DNA of 5,554 nt, taken from the NCBI GenBank assembly GCA_009668925.1, contig SBEK01000221.1:1-5554 (forward strand). Reading direction: 5' to 3'. The notes beneath the pieces are model-generated. The model saw nothing but the letters and a program-made list of their open reading frames with translations. It did not search any database and was not told the DNA's origin. The DNA comes from Deltaproteobacteria bacterium (GTDB lineage Bacteria; Desulfobacterota; Syntrophia; Syntrophales; Smithellaceae). Every line of letters starts with the position of its first letter. Position 1 is the stretch's first letter. Positions 5,283-5,554 of this stretch are shown one piece after another. Position numbers and translations under genes: made by a program.

Positions 5283-5554
5283 TCGCCGCCGTCCGCCAGG
5301 ACCTGCGGAAGTTCCCTGATGTTTTGCAGCATTTTCCAGGCCCCCGCAAAATTATTGCCGTTTGTGAACTTGCTCGGGATCACGATGCACCGGAGTCCCG
5401 CGGCGAGCGCGGAGGCAAGACCACGCGGCGAATCCTCGATGACCAGGCACTCATGAGGCGAAAATCCGCTCTGCTCGATCGCCTTCAGGTACGGCTCGGG
5501 ATGCGGTTTGAAATGCACGCAGTCTTTCATGGTCAGAACAAACTGAAAGTAAGG
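5279..5554 (-). CDS. HAD-superfamily hydrolase (beta-phosphoglucomutase-like phosphatase), C-terminal part
   Basis: The frame is open to the window edge on the minus strand, leaving 91 residues and a TGA stop. The visible part carries two late HAD motifs. The motif III lysine sits in HFKPHPEPYL (about residues 14-23 of the fragment), and the motif IV acidic pair in VIEDSPRGLASALAAGLRC, which coordinates Mg2+ and is followed by the usual 'aa.aAGm' helix. The spacing and wording match subfamily I HAD proteins such as beta-phosphoglucomutase, phosphoglycolate phosphatase and sugar-phosphate phosphatases. The nucleophile Asp motif and cap domain lie outside the window, so the substrate cannot be judged. 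An internal ATG at 5530 is not the start, because PYFQFVLT upstream of it continues the homology. It is probably cotranscribed with the dehydrogenase gene downstream. Confidence 0.85.
   Translation of the reverse strand, partial: PYFQFVLTMKDCVHFKPHPEPYLKAIEQSGFSPHECLVIEDSPRGLASALAAGLRCIVIPSKFTNGNNFAGAWKMLQNIRELPQVLADGGE

Overview
The window looks like part of a bacterial chromosome, most plausibly a Gram-negative anaerobe of the deltaproteobacterial (Desulfobacterota/Syntrophales-like) kind. That placement is inferred from the gene mix and from repeat-rich spacers, and no marker gene is present to confirm it. Gene density is normal, with strong Shine-Dalgarno sites and ATG starts.

Left part, plus strand (1-3901). 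The window opens inside the C-terminal third of a branched-chain-amino-acid-type ABC transporter substrate-binding protein (1-390). A 335-base spacer with one long hairpin follows. Next comes a complete fatty-acid/carboxylic-acid CoA ligase of the ANL superfamily (726-2369) and, 44 bases later, a second, unusually long periplasmic substrate-binding protein (2414-3901). The last two genes look like one operon. Together they suggest capture of an organic acid or amino-acid-like solute in the periplasm and CoA activation in the cytoplasm. No permease or ATPase gene lies in the window.

Centre (3902-4339), convergent spacer. This is a mosaic of fragments. It holds a well-formed ribosome site and ATG that open only a 7-codon frame where a permease gene might be expected. 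It also holds two copies of a hairpin-bearing repeat, a fragment resembling the widespread 'SGESRNP' intergenic repeat, and a degenerate, frameshifted duplicate of the C-terminal end of the neighbouring dehydrogenase gene.

Right part, minus strand (4340-5554). A short-chain dehydrogenase/reductase with retinol-dehydrogenase/BDH1-like features (4340-5203) lies downstream of a HAD-family phosphatase whose N-terminus is outside the window (5279-5554). A 7-base tandem array separates them and overlaps the HAD stop codon.

The best leads are the duplicated dehydrogenase tail, the repeat pair with a compensatory stem change, and the aborted reading frame behind the second binding protein. I saw no CRISPR array, RNA gene, transposase or recognisable new defence system.
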